A stretch of DNA of 64,000 bases from Chitinophaga sp. YR573 (lineage in GTDB: Bacteria; Bacteroidota; Bacteroidia; Chitinophagales; Chitinophagaceae), in NCBI RefSeq assembly GCF_900110995.1, contig NZ_FOJF01000003.1, positions 1,302,001 through 1,366,000 of the forward strand. Reading direction: 5' to 3'. Position numbers and translations under genes: made by a program. Positions 1 to 8,235 of the stretch are shown piece after piece. Positions within the stretch are counted from its first letter, which is position 1, and each line of letters begins with the position of its first letter. The notes beneath the pieces are model-generated. The model was not told where the DNA came from, did not search any database, and saw only the letters and a program-made list of their open reading frames with translations.

Positions 1-2727
1 AACACCCGCATCCGGCCTATGTTCTCCTCTGTACCCGGACTTTCAGCACCGCCTGCATTTGGTGCCAATGCCCGTTCTGTAGTGGTGAACATTATGCCGG
101 ACAGACTACGTAGTTACAACATGAGTGCAGATGAAGTAGTAGAAGCCATCGCAAAGAATAATGCGATGACGCCTTCCGGTAATATCCGCATCAACAATAA
201 AATGTACCTCACTACCATCAACTCGCTGGAAAAACAGGTAAAGGACTTTGGGGATATTCCGATTACTACCAACGGTAATGCTACCGTGTTTGTAAAAGAT
301 GTAGCAAACGTAGCAGATGCTGCGGATGTAACAGTAGATTATGCACTGGTAAACGGGAAGCGTTCTGTATACATGCCTGTTGTGAAAACTGCGGATGCAT
401 CTACCTGGGAAGTAGTAAAACAACTCAAAGCCAAATTGCCGGAGATGCAGGGACTGTTACCGGAAGATACAAAGATCACCTATGAATTTGATCAGTCGGT
501 AGCCGTAATTAATGCCGTAAAAGGGCTAATGACAGAAGGTATACTGGGTGCTGTTTTAACAGGGTTGATGGTATTGCTTTTCCTGCGCGATCTGAGAAGC
601 TGCCTGGTCGTTGTCATCACCATTCCGGTAGCGATATTATGCGCTGTATTAGGATTACAACTCGCCGGACAAACCATCAACCTGATGACGCTAAGCGGCC
701 TTGCGCTGGCCATAGGAGTATTAGTGGACCAGGCTACAGTAACGATAGAAAACATTCACCAGCACCTGGAAATGGGCAAGTCTAAACGACAGGCCATCTA
801 TGATGCCTGCGAAGAAATAGCCTTTCCGCTGTTACTCATCCTGCTTTGTATCCTGGCAGTATTCGCACCTTCTCTCATTATGACAGGCGTACCCAAAGCA
901 ATGTTCTTACCCTTGTCTCTTTCTATAGGATTTGCGATGATCGCTTCCTTTTTCGCCGCACAAACACTGGTGCCTGTAATCGCTAACTGGTGGCTGAAAG
1001 AAGAGAAATACCAGCATGCACACGCAGGACTTGCTCTCGATCAGGAAGAAATCGACGAGGTAAATACTCATTTGGAAGATCAGCAAAAACACCCTGAAAA
1101 AAACACAGGTTTCGAAAGCTTCAAATCATGGTTCATCCGCACACTGGAAATACTAGGTAAACGTTCTGCTTTAGTCATTACTATATATGTGATTGTTGCA
1201 TTCGGTGCCGCAGCGACTTGTTACGTAGTAATAGGAAAAGACCTCATGCCACATATTAATGCCGGACAATTTCAGCTGCGCATAAAAGAACCGGACGGTA
1301 CAAGACTGGAAAGAACAGAAGAAAAAGTACATCAGGTATTACAACTGATAGACAGCACCACCAATGGAAATGTTGCTATCAGCTCTGCTTACGTGGGATT
1401 GATTCCCAGCAGCTTTGGTTCCAGTAATCTCTATGTATTCAATGCAGGTACACATGAAGCTGTATTACAGGTAAACCTGGATGAACATTACAAAGTAAAC
1501 ATTGATGAATTAAAAGAGGAACTGAGGGATAAAATAGCCGCTCATTACCCTGAGCTCCGCATCTCTTTTGAGCCGATAGACATGACTGAAAAGATCATGA
1601 GTCAGGGTGCTGCCACTCCCATAGAAGTGCGCGTAGCCGGTAAGGATATGCAGCAGATAGAAAAATACGCAACGCAATTAGTAAATAAGCTGAAAGGGGT
1701 AGATTATTTGAGAGATGTACAGATTGTGCAGCCATTACATTACCCGGTAATAAACATCAGCGTAGACCGCTTTAAAATAGCGCAGATGGGCTTGAATATC
1801 TACCAGGTAGCAAGATCCGTTACCGCATCAACCTCTTCCAGCCGTTTCTCTGAGAAAAACCAGTGGCTGGATGAAAAAGGCGCCTACACCTATCAGGTAC
1901 AGGTGCAGATCCCGGAATACAGTATGCAAACCGTAAACGATCTGAAAGAGATCCCGCTGGTAAAAGGACAACCAAGGCCGGTACTGGGGGATGTAGCCAC
2001 ATTCTCCGACAGTGAAATGCCGGGAGAATATGACCGTGCAGGTCCACGTAGGTTCCTGACGGTCAGCGCCAATATTCAGGATAAAGATTTGGGTGCAGCT
2101 ACTACTGCCGTACAAAAGGAAATTGATGAACTGGGGCCACCGCCAAGAGGCTTAAAAACAGAACTGAAAGGAAGTTCCAGTTTACTATTGGAAACATTAA
2201 ATGGATTGCAAAACGGATTGATGCTGGCCGTAGTTGTCATCTTCCTCTTACTCGCAGCCAACTATCAATCCTTCAAACTCAGTTTTGTAGTACTGGTAAC
2301 AATACCCGCTGTAATAGCCGGATCACTGATCATGTTGTTACTCACCGGTTCCACACTCAATCTGCAATCGTACATGGGGATGATCATGTCTACAGGAGTA
2401 TCTGTAGCCAACGCTATCCTGATAGTCACCAATGCAGAAAAATTAAGACTGGAATACAAAGACGCTTACAAAGCAGGTGTCGTAAGCGCGGGCATCCGTT
2501 TACGCCCCATCCTCATGACCAGCCTGGCCATGATCGCCGGTATGATACCCATGGCATCCGGTATGGGAGAATCAGGAGATCAGACAGCCCCGCTGGGCCG
2601 TGCTGTAATAGGAGGACTTATTGCTTCCACGCTGGCCGCGTTATTTATATTGCCACTGGTATACGCCGCCATACAACGCAAAACGACTTACAATTCTCCA
2701 TCATTAATGCCTGTCACTCATGTATAA
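1..2727 (+). CDS. RND efflux transporter permease subunit (5' truncated)
   Basis: Inner-membrane proton-driven RND pump (AcrB/MexB superfamily, ACR_tran). The frame is open to base 1, so the N-terminus lies outside the window; 908 residues are visible of a family usually 1,020-1,060 long. Visible are periplasmic porter-domain sequence, the first block of membrane helices with the helix-4 motif GVLVDQATVTIENI (the AcrB Asp-Asp pair is Asp-Gln here), a second periplasmic half starting at a DLMPHINAGQF segment, and a final helix block ending near the C-terminus. Its stop overlaps the start of the membrane fusion gene by 8 bases, so the two are translationally coupled. Gene order is permease then fusion protein. 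No outer-membrane TolC gene follows, so it may lie upstream or elsewhere. The substrate cannot be told from sequence. Confidence 0.93.
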   Translation, partial: NTRIRPMFSSVPGLSAPPAFGANARSVVVNIMPDRLRSYNMSADEVVEAIAKNNAMTPSGNIRINNKMYLTTINSLEKQVKDFGDIPITTNGNATVFVKDVANVADAADVTVDYALVNGKRSVYMPVVKTADASTWEVVKQLKAKLPEMQGLLPEDTKITYEFDQSVAVINAVKGLMTEGILGAVLTGLMVLLFLRDLRSCLVVVITIPVAILCAVLGLQLAGQTINLMTLSGLALAIGVLVDQATVTIENIHQHLEMGKSKRQAIYDACEEIAFPLLLILLCILAVFAPSLIMTGVPKAMFLPLSLSIGFAMIASFFAAQTLVPVIANWWLKEEKYQHAHAGLALDQEEIDEVNTHLEDQQKHPEKNTGFESFKSWFIRTLEILGKRSALVITIYVIVAFGAAATCYVVIGKDLMPHINAGQFQLRIKEPDGTRLERTEEKVHQVLQLIDSTTNGNVAISSAYVGLIPSSFGSSNLYVFNAGTHEAVLQVNLDEHYKVNIDELKEELRDKIAAHYPELRISFEPIDMTEKIMSQGAATPIEVRVAGKDMQQIEKYATQLVNKLKGVDYLRDVQIVQPLHYPVINISVDRFKIAQMGLNIYQVARSVTASTSSSRFSEKNQWLDEKGAYTYQVQVQIPEYSMQTVNDLKEIPLVKGQPRPVLGDVATFSDSEMPGEYDRAGPRRFLTVSANIQDKDLGAATTAVQKEIDELGPPPRGLKTELKGSSSLLLETLNGLQNGLMLAVVVIFLLLAANYQSFKLSFVVLVTIPAVIAGSLIMLLLTGSTLNLQSYMGMIMSTGVSVANAILIVTNAEKLRLEYKDAYKAGVVSAGIRLRPILMTSLAMIAGMIPMASGMGESGDQTAPLGRAVIGGLIASTLAALFILPLVYAAIQRKTTYNSPSLMPVTHV

Positions 2728-3775
2728 AACAATCCTCTTCATCGCTGTAATTTTCGCCGCTTGTAATGCCGCGCCAAAAAAGAAAAAGGAAAGTACCGTC
2801 CAAAAGTATACGCTTACAGAGGTGATAAAAGAACCACTCTCTTCCAGCATACAATTACCCGCTGTATTAACCGCTTATCAGAAGGTAAGCATCTTCCCGC
2901 GTGTAAATGGTTTTGTGAAAACAGTAATGGTAGACAGAGGCAGCCAGGTAAAAAAGGGACAAATACTATTGGAATTGGATGCACCTGAAATCATCCAGCA
3001 ATATTATGCTGCTCAGTCTAAATATTTACAGGCCAAAGCTATTTATGCAGGCTCTAAAGACAACTATGAACGCACCGTAGCTGTAAGTGAAACACCGGGT
3101 ACTATTTCTCCGCATGATGTAGAAGTAGCCAATGCGCGCATGCTGGCAGACAGCGCTATCATGAACAGCGAACTGGCCAACTTCCGCGCCCTGGAAGCTA
3201 CCCGCAGTTACTTAACCGTTACGGCTCCATTCGACGGTGTCATCACAGAACGTAATATACATCCGGGAGCATTGGCTGGCCCTTCCGGTACAATCCCCAT
3301 GCTTACACTGGAACAGGAAGACAGACTGCGTCTGGTTATGCAGGTCCCTGAAATGTACAGTGCACAGTTATCTGATTCCAGGCAGATTAACTTTCATGTA
3401 AACGCATTACCGGGAGAAAATTTCACTGGTGGTATCAGCCGTCAGGCAGGCTCTCTGAACGACCGCTACCGTTCTGAAGCTGTGGAAGTTGATGTACAAA
3501 ATCCACAACACCGGCTTAAACCGGGTATGTATGCAGAAGTAGTGATACCGGTAACTGGTTCCGTACAGGCATTGGTAGTACCAGGCAGTGCTATCGTCAC
3601 TTCTACCGAAAAGAAATACGTGATAGCCGTAAGGCATGGCCGTACACATTGGGTAGATGTGCAGGAAGGGAACAGGCATACAGATTCCACGGAAGTTTTC
3701 GGCAGTTTAATGCCTGGAGACAAAGTAATCCTACAGGGATCAGATGAGATTAAAGAAGGGATACATATAGAATAA
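2720..3775 (+). CDS. RND efflux periplasmic adaptor (membrane fusion) lipoprotein
   Basis: HlyD/AcrA-type adaptor of 351 residues linking the upstream RND permease to an outer-membrane channel. A short signal peptide ends in a lipobox (FAAC, Cys at residue 15), so it should be lipid-anchored. Family landmarks follow in order: a biotinyl-lipoyl half with the segment SQVKKGQILLELDAPE, an alpha-helical hairpin, a second lipoyl half (TVTAPFDGVITERNIHPGA) and a C-terminal beta-barrel and membrane-proximal domain (LKPGMYAEVVIPV). It begins inside the last codons of the permease gene (8-base overlap), indicating one operon. It is followed by the first copy of the palindromic repeat described separately. 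Confidence 0.93.
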   Translation: MYKTILFIAVIFAACNAAPKKKKESTVQKYTLTEVIKEPLSSSIQLPAVLTAYQKVSIFPRVNGFVKTVMVDRGSQVKKGQILLELDAPEIIQQYYAAQSKYLQAKAIYAGSKDNYERTVAVSETPGTISPHDVEVANARMLADSAIMNSELANFRALEATRSYLTVTAPFDGVITERNIHPGALAGPSGTIPMLTLEQEDRLRLVMQVPEMYSAQLSDSRQINFHVNALPGENFTGGISRQAGSLNDRYRSEAVEVDVQNPQHRLKPGMYAEVVIPVTGSVQALVVPGSAIVTSTEKKYVIAVRHGRTHWVDVQEGNRHTDSTEVFGSLMPGDKVILQGSDEIKEGIHIE

Positions 3776-3788
3776 GGGGTAATTTTTT

Positions 3789-3859
3789 GGGTGCAGGGCG
3801 AAGCCCTGTAAAACCCCTTCATTTTTTTGTGATGGTGCCTAGCACCATCACAAAAAAAT
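3789..3859 (+). repeat. Two-hairpin palindromic element, copy 1
   Basis: Hairpin 1: CAGGGC-GAA-GCCCTG at 3794-3808, flanked by GGG and CCC that can extend it across an AAA-type bulge. Linker CCTTCA. Hairpin 2: a perfect 17-bp stem, 3822-3838 with 3842-3858, made of a T7 run plus GTGATGGTGC and its complement ending in A7. It lies between convergent genes. The same layout recurs at 11599, 20608 and 24828, and hairpin 2 alone at 8193. Confidence 0.9.
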
Positions 3860-3871
3860 CAAACGAACCCG

Positions 3872-4807
3872 TTAAATAACTTTCCAGCCATAAGGGATAT
3901 ATTCGTTCTCAAAACTACCATCATCAAACAGGTTTACCATGGCATACCCATTATCTGTCTGGTAGCGTTTTCCTTTCCACCAGTTACCACTTACCGCTCC
4001 ATTGCTGATATAGGTAACGCCATTGTACATGATCTGTTCATACAGATGTATATGACCGCTTAAACAGAGTTTTATATTAGGATGATTATCGAATAAAGCT
4101 ACTATGCGCGCAGCATCCATATGCATGGAACTTAATCCAAGCTCGTACCCGATCTCATCTTTATATTTATTATCTACCACTACAGTAGCCGCAGATACGA
4201 TAGGCGCATGTGAGAAAACAATGATGGGCATTGTAGTATTTGCCTGTAAATCTTTTTCCAGCCAGTCGAATTGTTCATCATCCAGTTTACACGTATACCA
4301 CACGCCATCTTTTTTAGGCTGTATACTATCCAGTACAATAAAATGCCAGCCGGCCTTATTAAAACTGCGGTAAGGCTTTTCAAGATGCATCATTTCCAAT
4401 GCATATTTCTTACCATAAAGAAGATCTGTTGTTTGTCCTGCACCCCAGCAGTCGTGGTTACCGATGCAATATTCTATGGGCAGACTATTATCACTTTTCA
4501 TCAGGTTATGCCACAGTTTCCACTGCACTTCCACCCGGTCTTTCGGTTGTTTCAGAGCATCCATGATACAATCTCCTGTATTCATGATAAAAGAAGGTTT
4601 GTCTTTCTGAGACTGAATATGATGGAGGCATTTGGCAAGCCCTTCCGATGCATGCATTTCGGGTTCCAGGTGTACATCAGTCAGATGAGTAAATCTCAGC
4701 ACACGTTTTTTACCAGGAGCAGTTAACGCGGCAATAGAGCGGGTACCCGGCATGGCGCTTACAAGTGCGCCAAGACCCAGGCTTTTCAGCAATGAACGAC
4801 GATCCAT
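3872..4807 (-). CDS. Tat-signal calcineurin-like metallophosphoesterase
   Basis: 311-residue binuclear-metal phosphoesterase. The N-terminus carries a twin-arginine signal (DRRSLLKSLG, Arg3-Arg4, then a hydrophobic stretch), so it is probably exported folded to the periplasm. Calcineurin-fold motifs are complete: D44-V-H46, G78-D79, GNHD at 116-119, an H200-A-P block (FSHAPI) and the final GHIH at 251-254. The physiological substrate is unknown; the family includes phosphodiesterases, nucleotidases and purple-acid-phosphatase-like enzymes. The start is the ATG giving the intact Tat motif. A -7 box on this strand lies 18-25 bases upstream. Confidence 0.9.
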   Translation of the reverse strand: MDRRSLLKSLGLGALVSAMPGTRSIAALTAPGKKRVLRFTHLTDVHLEPEMHASEGLAKCLHHIQSQKDKPSFIMNTGDCIMDALKQPKDRVEVQWKLWHNLMKSDNSLPIEYCIGNHDCWGAGQTTDLLYGKKYALEMMHLEKPYRSFNKAGWHFIVLDSIQPKKDGVWYTCKLDDEQFDWLEKDLQANTTMPIIVFSHAPIVSAATVVVDNKYKDEIGYELGLSSMHMDAARIVALFDNHPNIKLCLSGHIHLYEQIMYNGVTYISNGAVSGNWWKGKRYQTDNGYAMVNLFDDGSFENEYIPYGWKVI

Positions 4808-4824
4808 AGAAGAAGATGTTTTTA

Positions 4825-4832
4825 CAAACTTA
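4825..4832 (-). promoter_or_regulatory. Candidate -7 box for the metallophosphoesterase gene
   Basis: Reads TAAGTTTG on the minus strand, matching the Bacteroidota TANNTTTG consensus. It would give a leader of about 10-15 bases. No convincing -33 TTTG is seen at the usual distance, so this is a weak call. Confidence 0.4.
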
Positions 4833-4886
4833 TTTTCTCTGATGATCAGTTAACAGTGTCGGCCCTTTTATTAATGAAAAAATAAC

Positions 4887-5726
4887 TTACTTTTTAGGCA
4901 GGAAGACCAGGCCCACACCGAATGTTTTCCAGTCGGCATTATAGTTAGGCATCACCATCACATTCATAGATGATTTAGGCGAAAATACCTTTTGCAGTTT
5001 AGGATAAAGGAAATAAGCGGCTTTGGTACTGAGTATACCAATACCGGCCCCTGTTACCACATCGCTCAGCCAGTGACGGTTATTATACATGCGTAATGCA
5101 CCGGTAGTTGCGGCCATTGCATAACCGGCTACGCCATACCACGGACTTACATCCTTGTATTCCATCCGCATAAACTCTGCTCCCATAAAGGAAGTGGCGG
5201 TATGACCGGAAGGGAAGGAGTTATAGGTGCTGCCATCTGGTCTTAAAACATGTGTACTGCTCTTCAGAATTCCTACAGTGCTGGTCATCAGCAGGGTAGA
5301 GATCCCCAGGATCATGGTACGGTCACGGAAATTATGTTCTCCATGAATACCAGCCAGGTTCAATGCATATACGCTCAGTGCCGGAGCGTACTCCAGGTAA
5401 TTGTCTATATGAGTGGAAAAATTAGGATGATCTTCTCTCAGCTCCGCTTTGGTACTATGGTTCAGTGACTGAAGGGTAGGGTTCTTCAGTGCAAAAAATC
5501 CATAACTGATCAGCAGAATAGGTACGGTCATACCCGCCACCGTAGGACGATAATCTTTCACAGCCGCTGGTCTTGTACGAAAAAGGTTTGTGTCAATAAC
5601 CGGACCTTTATGAAGATAATTGGTATCAATCGTAGGTGGTAATGTAGTATCTGCTGGCAGGGACGAAGCAGTAGCGGAATTTAATATAAACAGTTGTAGG
5701 CAAAGCGTATATGATATTATTTTCAT
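4887..5726 (-). CDS. PAP2-family phosphatase (membrane lipid/undecaprenyl-PP phosphatase-like)
   Basis: 279-residue PAP2 superfamily acid phosphatase. An N-terminal signal sequence (cleavage probably after TATA near residue 20) precedes several hydrophobic segments. The three catalytic motifs are present: K155 with R162-P163 (KSSTHVLRP), PSGH at 172-175, and R212 with H218 and D222 (RMYNNRHWLSD). Such enzymes dephosphorylate phosphatidic acid, isoprenoid diphosphates or lipid A in or near the membrane; which applies is not visible. It is divergent from the fluoride antiporter gene and transcribed toward the phosphoesterase gene, about 80 bases away, so the two phosphatase genes may share a transcript. 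Confidence 0.9.
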   Translation of the reverse strand: MKIISYTLCLQLFILNSATASSLPADTTLPPTIDTNYLHKGPVIDTNLFRTRPAAVKDYRPTVAGMTVPILLISYGFFALKNPTLQSLNHSTKAELREDHPNFSTHIDNYLEYAPALSVYALNLAGIHGEHNFRDRTMILGISTLLMTSTVGILKSSTHVLRPDGSTYNSFPSGHTATSFMGAEFMRMEYKDVSPWYGVAGYAMAATTGALRMYNNRHWLSDVVTGAGIGILSTKAAYFLYPKLQKVFSPKSSMNVMVMPNYNADWKTFGVGLVFLPKK

Positions 5727-5821
5727 TTAGTACAGCTTGTTTAACGGCAAAATTGCATTAACTTTCTAAAGACTTTCTGAAGATACACATAAGAAAATGT
5801 TAATCTTTAGCACTAACATGC

Positions 5822-5829
5822 TATATTTG
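5822..5829 (+). promoter_or_regulatory. -7 box of the fluoride riboswitch transcript
   Basis: TATATTTG matches the Bacteroidota TANNTTTG consensus exactly. A start 6-8 bases downstream would begin the RNA at about 5836, almost exactly where the riboswitch P1 stem begins (5839). No clear -33 TTTG is present at the usual distance. Confidence 0.6.
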
Positions 5830-5836
5830 TCTCTAT

Positions 5837-5904
5837 ACCAGGAAATGGTGTCTTCCTGCACAAGAACCGTCCGGGCGATCCAAAGCCGGTCTGATGGCGC
5901 CTAC
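5837..5904 (+). ncRNA. Fluoride riboswitch (crcB RNA motif) aptamer
   Basis: The 3' signature CTGATGGCGCCTAC (5891-5904) is the hallmark of the fluoride-sensing crcB motif. P1 pairs CAGGAA (5839-5844) with TTCCTG (5853-5858). Its loop contains GGTGTC (5847-5852), which can form the characteristic pseudoknot with GGCGCC (5896-5901) through four Watson-Crick and two G-U pairs. P3 uses ACCG (5866-5869) and CGGT (5887-5890). The motif lies directly upstream of a CLC-type transporter whose sequence fits a fluoride exporter, which is the known gene association. Fluoride binding is inferred from the motif. Confidence 0.92.
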
Positions 5905-5954
5905 AAATAGTAACGGATGCTGCTGTAAAGGGGCATCATATTCTTTATTTGTAG
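5901..5954 (+). promoter_or_regulatory. Expression platform: anti-aptamer, start-sequestering hairpin
   Basis: CTACAAATA (5901-5909), which begins with the conserved 3' end of the aptamer, is perfectly complementary to TATTTGTAG (5946-5954), ending three bases before the ATG at 5958. An inner GATGC/GCATC pairing (5916-5920 with 5933-5937) stacks inside. Forming this hairpin would break the aptamer 3' end and hide the ribosome-binding region. Fluoride binding should therefore favour translation. There is no U-tract, so the design looks translational rather than by termination. Confidence 0.7.
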
Positions 5955-5957
5955 GTT

Positions 5958-7214
5958 ATGAGATCAATCAGACAGTCATTAGAACAATTAACTATCGCTT
6001 ATCAGCTTATCCGCTGGACCATCATCATCATTCCTCTGTCAATTGTTGTAGGCTCACTGGTAGCCCTTTTCCTCTGGTTACTTGAATTAGTGACCCAATA
6101 TCGCTATCATCATCAATGGTTATTATACATCCTGCCCATAGCAGGTATAGGTATCTACTTCATTTACAAGCTATTCGGTAAAAACTCCGAAGCCGGTAAT
6201 AACCTCATCATGGATGAGATCCATGAACCGGGAGGAGGTGTGCCTGCCCGTATGACGCCTTTAGTACTGCTTACCACTATCGTTACCCACCTTTTTGGCG
6301 GTTCTGCCGGCCGGGAAGGTACTGCCGTACAGATAGGGGGCAGTATGGCCCAGCTCCTGGCCCGCTGGATGCGCTTAAAGCCTGCTGATATACGCATCCT
6401 GCTCATGACTGGGATAGCCGCCGGTTTCGGGGCTGTATTCGGCACCCCGCTCACAGGAGCAGTATTTGCCCTGGAAGTGCTGGCTATTGGCGTTATCCGC
6501 TATGATGCACTGATTCCCTGCCTGATCGCTGCCGTTTTTGCCGATTATGTGTGTTGTGCCTGGGGCATCCATCATACCCACTACCAGATCTTATTTCACG
6601 ATCCCCAACATTTTGACCCCTTATTACTGGCAAAGGTGATCATCTGTGGGGTAGCCTTCGGACTGGCCGGTTTTGCTTTCTCCAGCTGTATGCATAACAT
6701 AAAAAAGTATGCTAAACAGTATATCCGGCCTGCCTGGCTCATACCTGTCGCAGGGGGTATTATCATCATTCTGCTCTGCCGGGTACTGGGAACGTATGAC
6801 TACACCGGATTAGGCGTTACTTCTGCCGATCCTGCCGGTATTAGTATCATTAATACTTTTAAAGGCGGATATATCCCCACCTGGGCATGGTTGTGGAAAT
6901 TACTTTTCACCGCTATTACATTGGGAATGGGATTTAAAGGGGGAGAGGTAACACCACTGTTCTTCATCGGCGCCACTTTGGGGTATACATTGGCGGTATT
7001 GCTGGGTGCTCCTGTAGACCTGTTCGCAGGCCTTGGTTTTATTGCGGTATTTGCAGGAGCCACCAATACGCCTATCGCCTGTACGTTAATGGGAATAGAA
7101 CTTTTTGGCACGGAGCATGCGCTGTACTTTGCCGTGGCCTGTTTTACGGCTTACTATTTCAGCGGACATGCAGGTATTTACAGCGCACAGCGCACTGAGG
7201 TCCCAAAGAAGTAA
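5958..7214 (+). CDS. eriC: CLC-F type fluoride/proton antiporter
   Basis: 418-residue CLC-family membrane antiporter. The gating glutamate lies in G118-R-E-G-T at residues 118-122; the Thr in place of Pro is typical of the fluoride-exporting CLC-F branch. The helix-D anion filter, GSGIP in chloride CLCs, reads GNNLI at 80-84, so the chloride-coordinating Ser is Asn. Further CLC hallmarks are AAGFGAVFGTPLTGAVFALE and GGEVTPLFFIGA. A fluoride riboswitch occupies its leader, which with the filter sequence makes F-/H+ exchange the best assignment; a chloride channel is unlikely. Role: expelling cytoplasmic fluoride. The start is the ATG just after the sequestering hairpin. The symbol follows the eriC-F usage for riboswitch-linked CLCs. 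Confidence 0.9.
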   Translation: MRSIRQSLEQLTIAYQLIRWTIIIIPLSIVVGSLVALFLWLLELVTQYRYHHQWLLYILPIAGIGIYFIYKLFGKNSEAGNNLIMDEIHEPGGGVPARMTPLVLLTTIVTHLFGGSAGREGTAVQIGGSMAQLLARWMRLKPADIRILLMTGIAAGFGAVFGTPLTGAVFALEVLAIGVIRYDALIPCLIAAVFADYVCCAWGIHHTHYQILFHDPQHFDPLLLAKVIICGVAFGLAGFAFSSCMHNIKKYAKQYIRPAWLIPVAGGIIIILLCRVLGTYDYTGLGVTSADPAGISIINTFKGGYIPTWAWLWKLLFTAITLGMGFKGGEVTPLFFIGATLGYTLAVLLGAPVDLFAGLGFIAVFAGATNTPIACTLMGIELFGTEHALYFAVACFTAYYFSGHAGIYSAQRTEVPKK

Positions 7215-7244
7215 TTTCATCATCATATTAATTTATTGAAATCC

Positions 7245-8192
7245 ATGAAAGCTGTTGCAGTTTCTAAATTTAAAGATGCTCCCGAAGTGATGGAGCTGCC
7301 TACTCCGGTATTGAGGCCAGGTACACTATTGATACGTGTAGTCGCAGCAGGTATAAATCCGTTCGACTGGAAATTGATAGACGGTATCATGGATGGACAT
7401 ATGCAGCACCAGTTCCCGTTGATTATGGGCAATGATGCTGCCGGTACTGTGGAAGCAGTGGGAGAGGGTGTCACCCGTTTCAAAGCAGGTGATAATGTCT
7501 ATGGTCAGTTTATCCATTCGCCTATTGGCGAAGGCGCCTATGCAGAATATGCCATCGTACCGGAAAAGGCATTGATCTCACGCACCCCTAAAAAAGTATC
7601 CATGCTGGAAGCTGCGGCTATACCTACTGCTGGTATGACGGCACAGCAACTGATAGAAAAATCAGGGTTAAAACATGAACAGATCCTTTTACTGGTAGGC
7701 GCTACCGGCGGAGTGGGTTCTTTTGTGATACAGCTGGCAGCCATGCAGGGCATTTATGTCATTGCTACCGTAAGTGATGAAGAAGGTGCAGAACGGGTGA
7801 CTAAACTGGGTGCAAAAGAAACAATCAATTACAAAAAATTATCAGTAGAGCAACAGATAAAAACAAAATATCCTGATGGGGTAGATGGATTGATAGATGT
7901 GGCGAGTAACCCGGATGGATTTAAAGCCATGAGTGGATTAGTGAAAAAAGGGGGCGTTGCATTAACCATTACTTTTGTAGCGGATGATAATGATCTGAAA
8001 GAAAAAGGTCTTACAGGTGGCAACTTTGAAATGAAAGGCACTGTAGCTACCCTGGATGCTTTAACGGATGCTGTTGATAGTGGTATGCTACGTGTGCCGG
8101 TAGAACAGGTGATTAGCCTGGAAGAAGTACCGGAGGCGATTGCATTAAGCCGTCAGGCAAAAGGGAAAGGGAAAACAGTAATAAAAATTTAA
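7245..8192 (+). CDS. NADP-dependent MDR oxidoreductase (quinone reductase-like)
   Basis: 315-residue medium-chain dehydrogenase/reductase. It has an N-terminal GroES-like domain (GINPFDWKLIDG, then GNDAAGTVEAVGEGV), a Rossmann domain with the glycine motif VGATGGVGSFVIQLA, and the usual C-terminal end on a QAKGKGKTVIKI segment. There is no structural zinc cysteine cluster, which points to the zinc-independent quinone oxidoreductase/YhdH-like branch. The frame could start at a TTG at 7236, but the ATG at 7245 gives the standard MKAVAVSKF start and is preferred. The substrate is unknown. It ends one base before a copy of the palindromic element. Confidence 0.88.
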   Translation: MKAVAVSKFKDAPEVMELPTPVLRPGTLLIRVVAAGINPFDWKLIDGIMDGHMQHQFPLIMGNDAAGTVEAVGEGVTRFKAGDNVYGQFIHSPIGEGAYAEYAIVPEKALISRTPKKVSMLEAAAIPTAGMTAQQLIEKSGLKHEQILLLVGATGGVGSFVIQLAAMQGIYVIATVSDEEGAERVTKLGAKETINYKKLSVEQQIKTKYPDGVDGLIDVASNPDGFKAMSGLVKKGGVALTITFVADDNDLKEKGLTGGNFEMKGTVATLDALTDAVDSGMLRVPVEQVISLEEVPEAIALSRQAKGKGKTVIKI

Positions 8193-8231
8193 TTTTTTTG
8201 TGATGGAGCTCTTTGCTCCATCACAAAAAAT
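8193..8231. repeat. Palindromic element, copy 2 (hairpin 2 only)
   Basis: A 16-bp perfect stem (8194-8209 with 8215-8230) reading T6-GTGATGGAGC, five-base loop, then the complement ending in A6. It starts right after the stop codon of the + gene and fills the 43-base gap to the convergent gene. The CAGGGC hairpin found in the other copies is absent. Confidence 0.85.
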
Positions 8232-8235
8232 ATTC

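Noticed and set aside
5894..6085. 63-codon open frame before the CLC gene
   Set aside because: It starts inside the fluoride riboswitch and overlaps the antiporter in another frame; it has no recognisable product.
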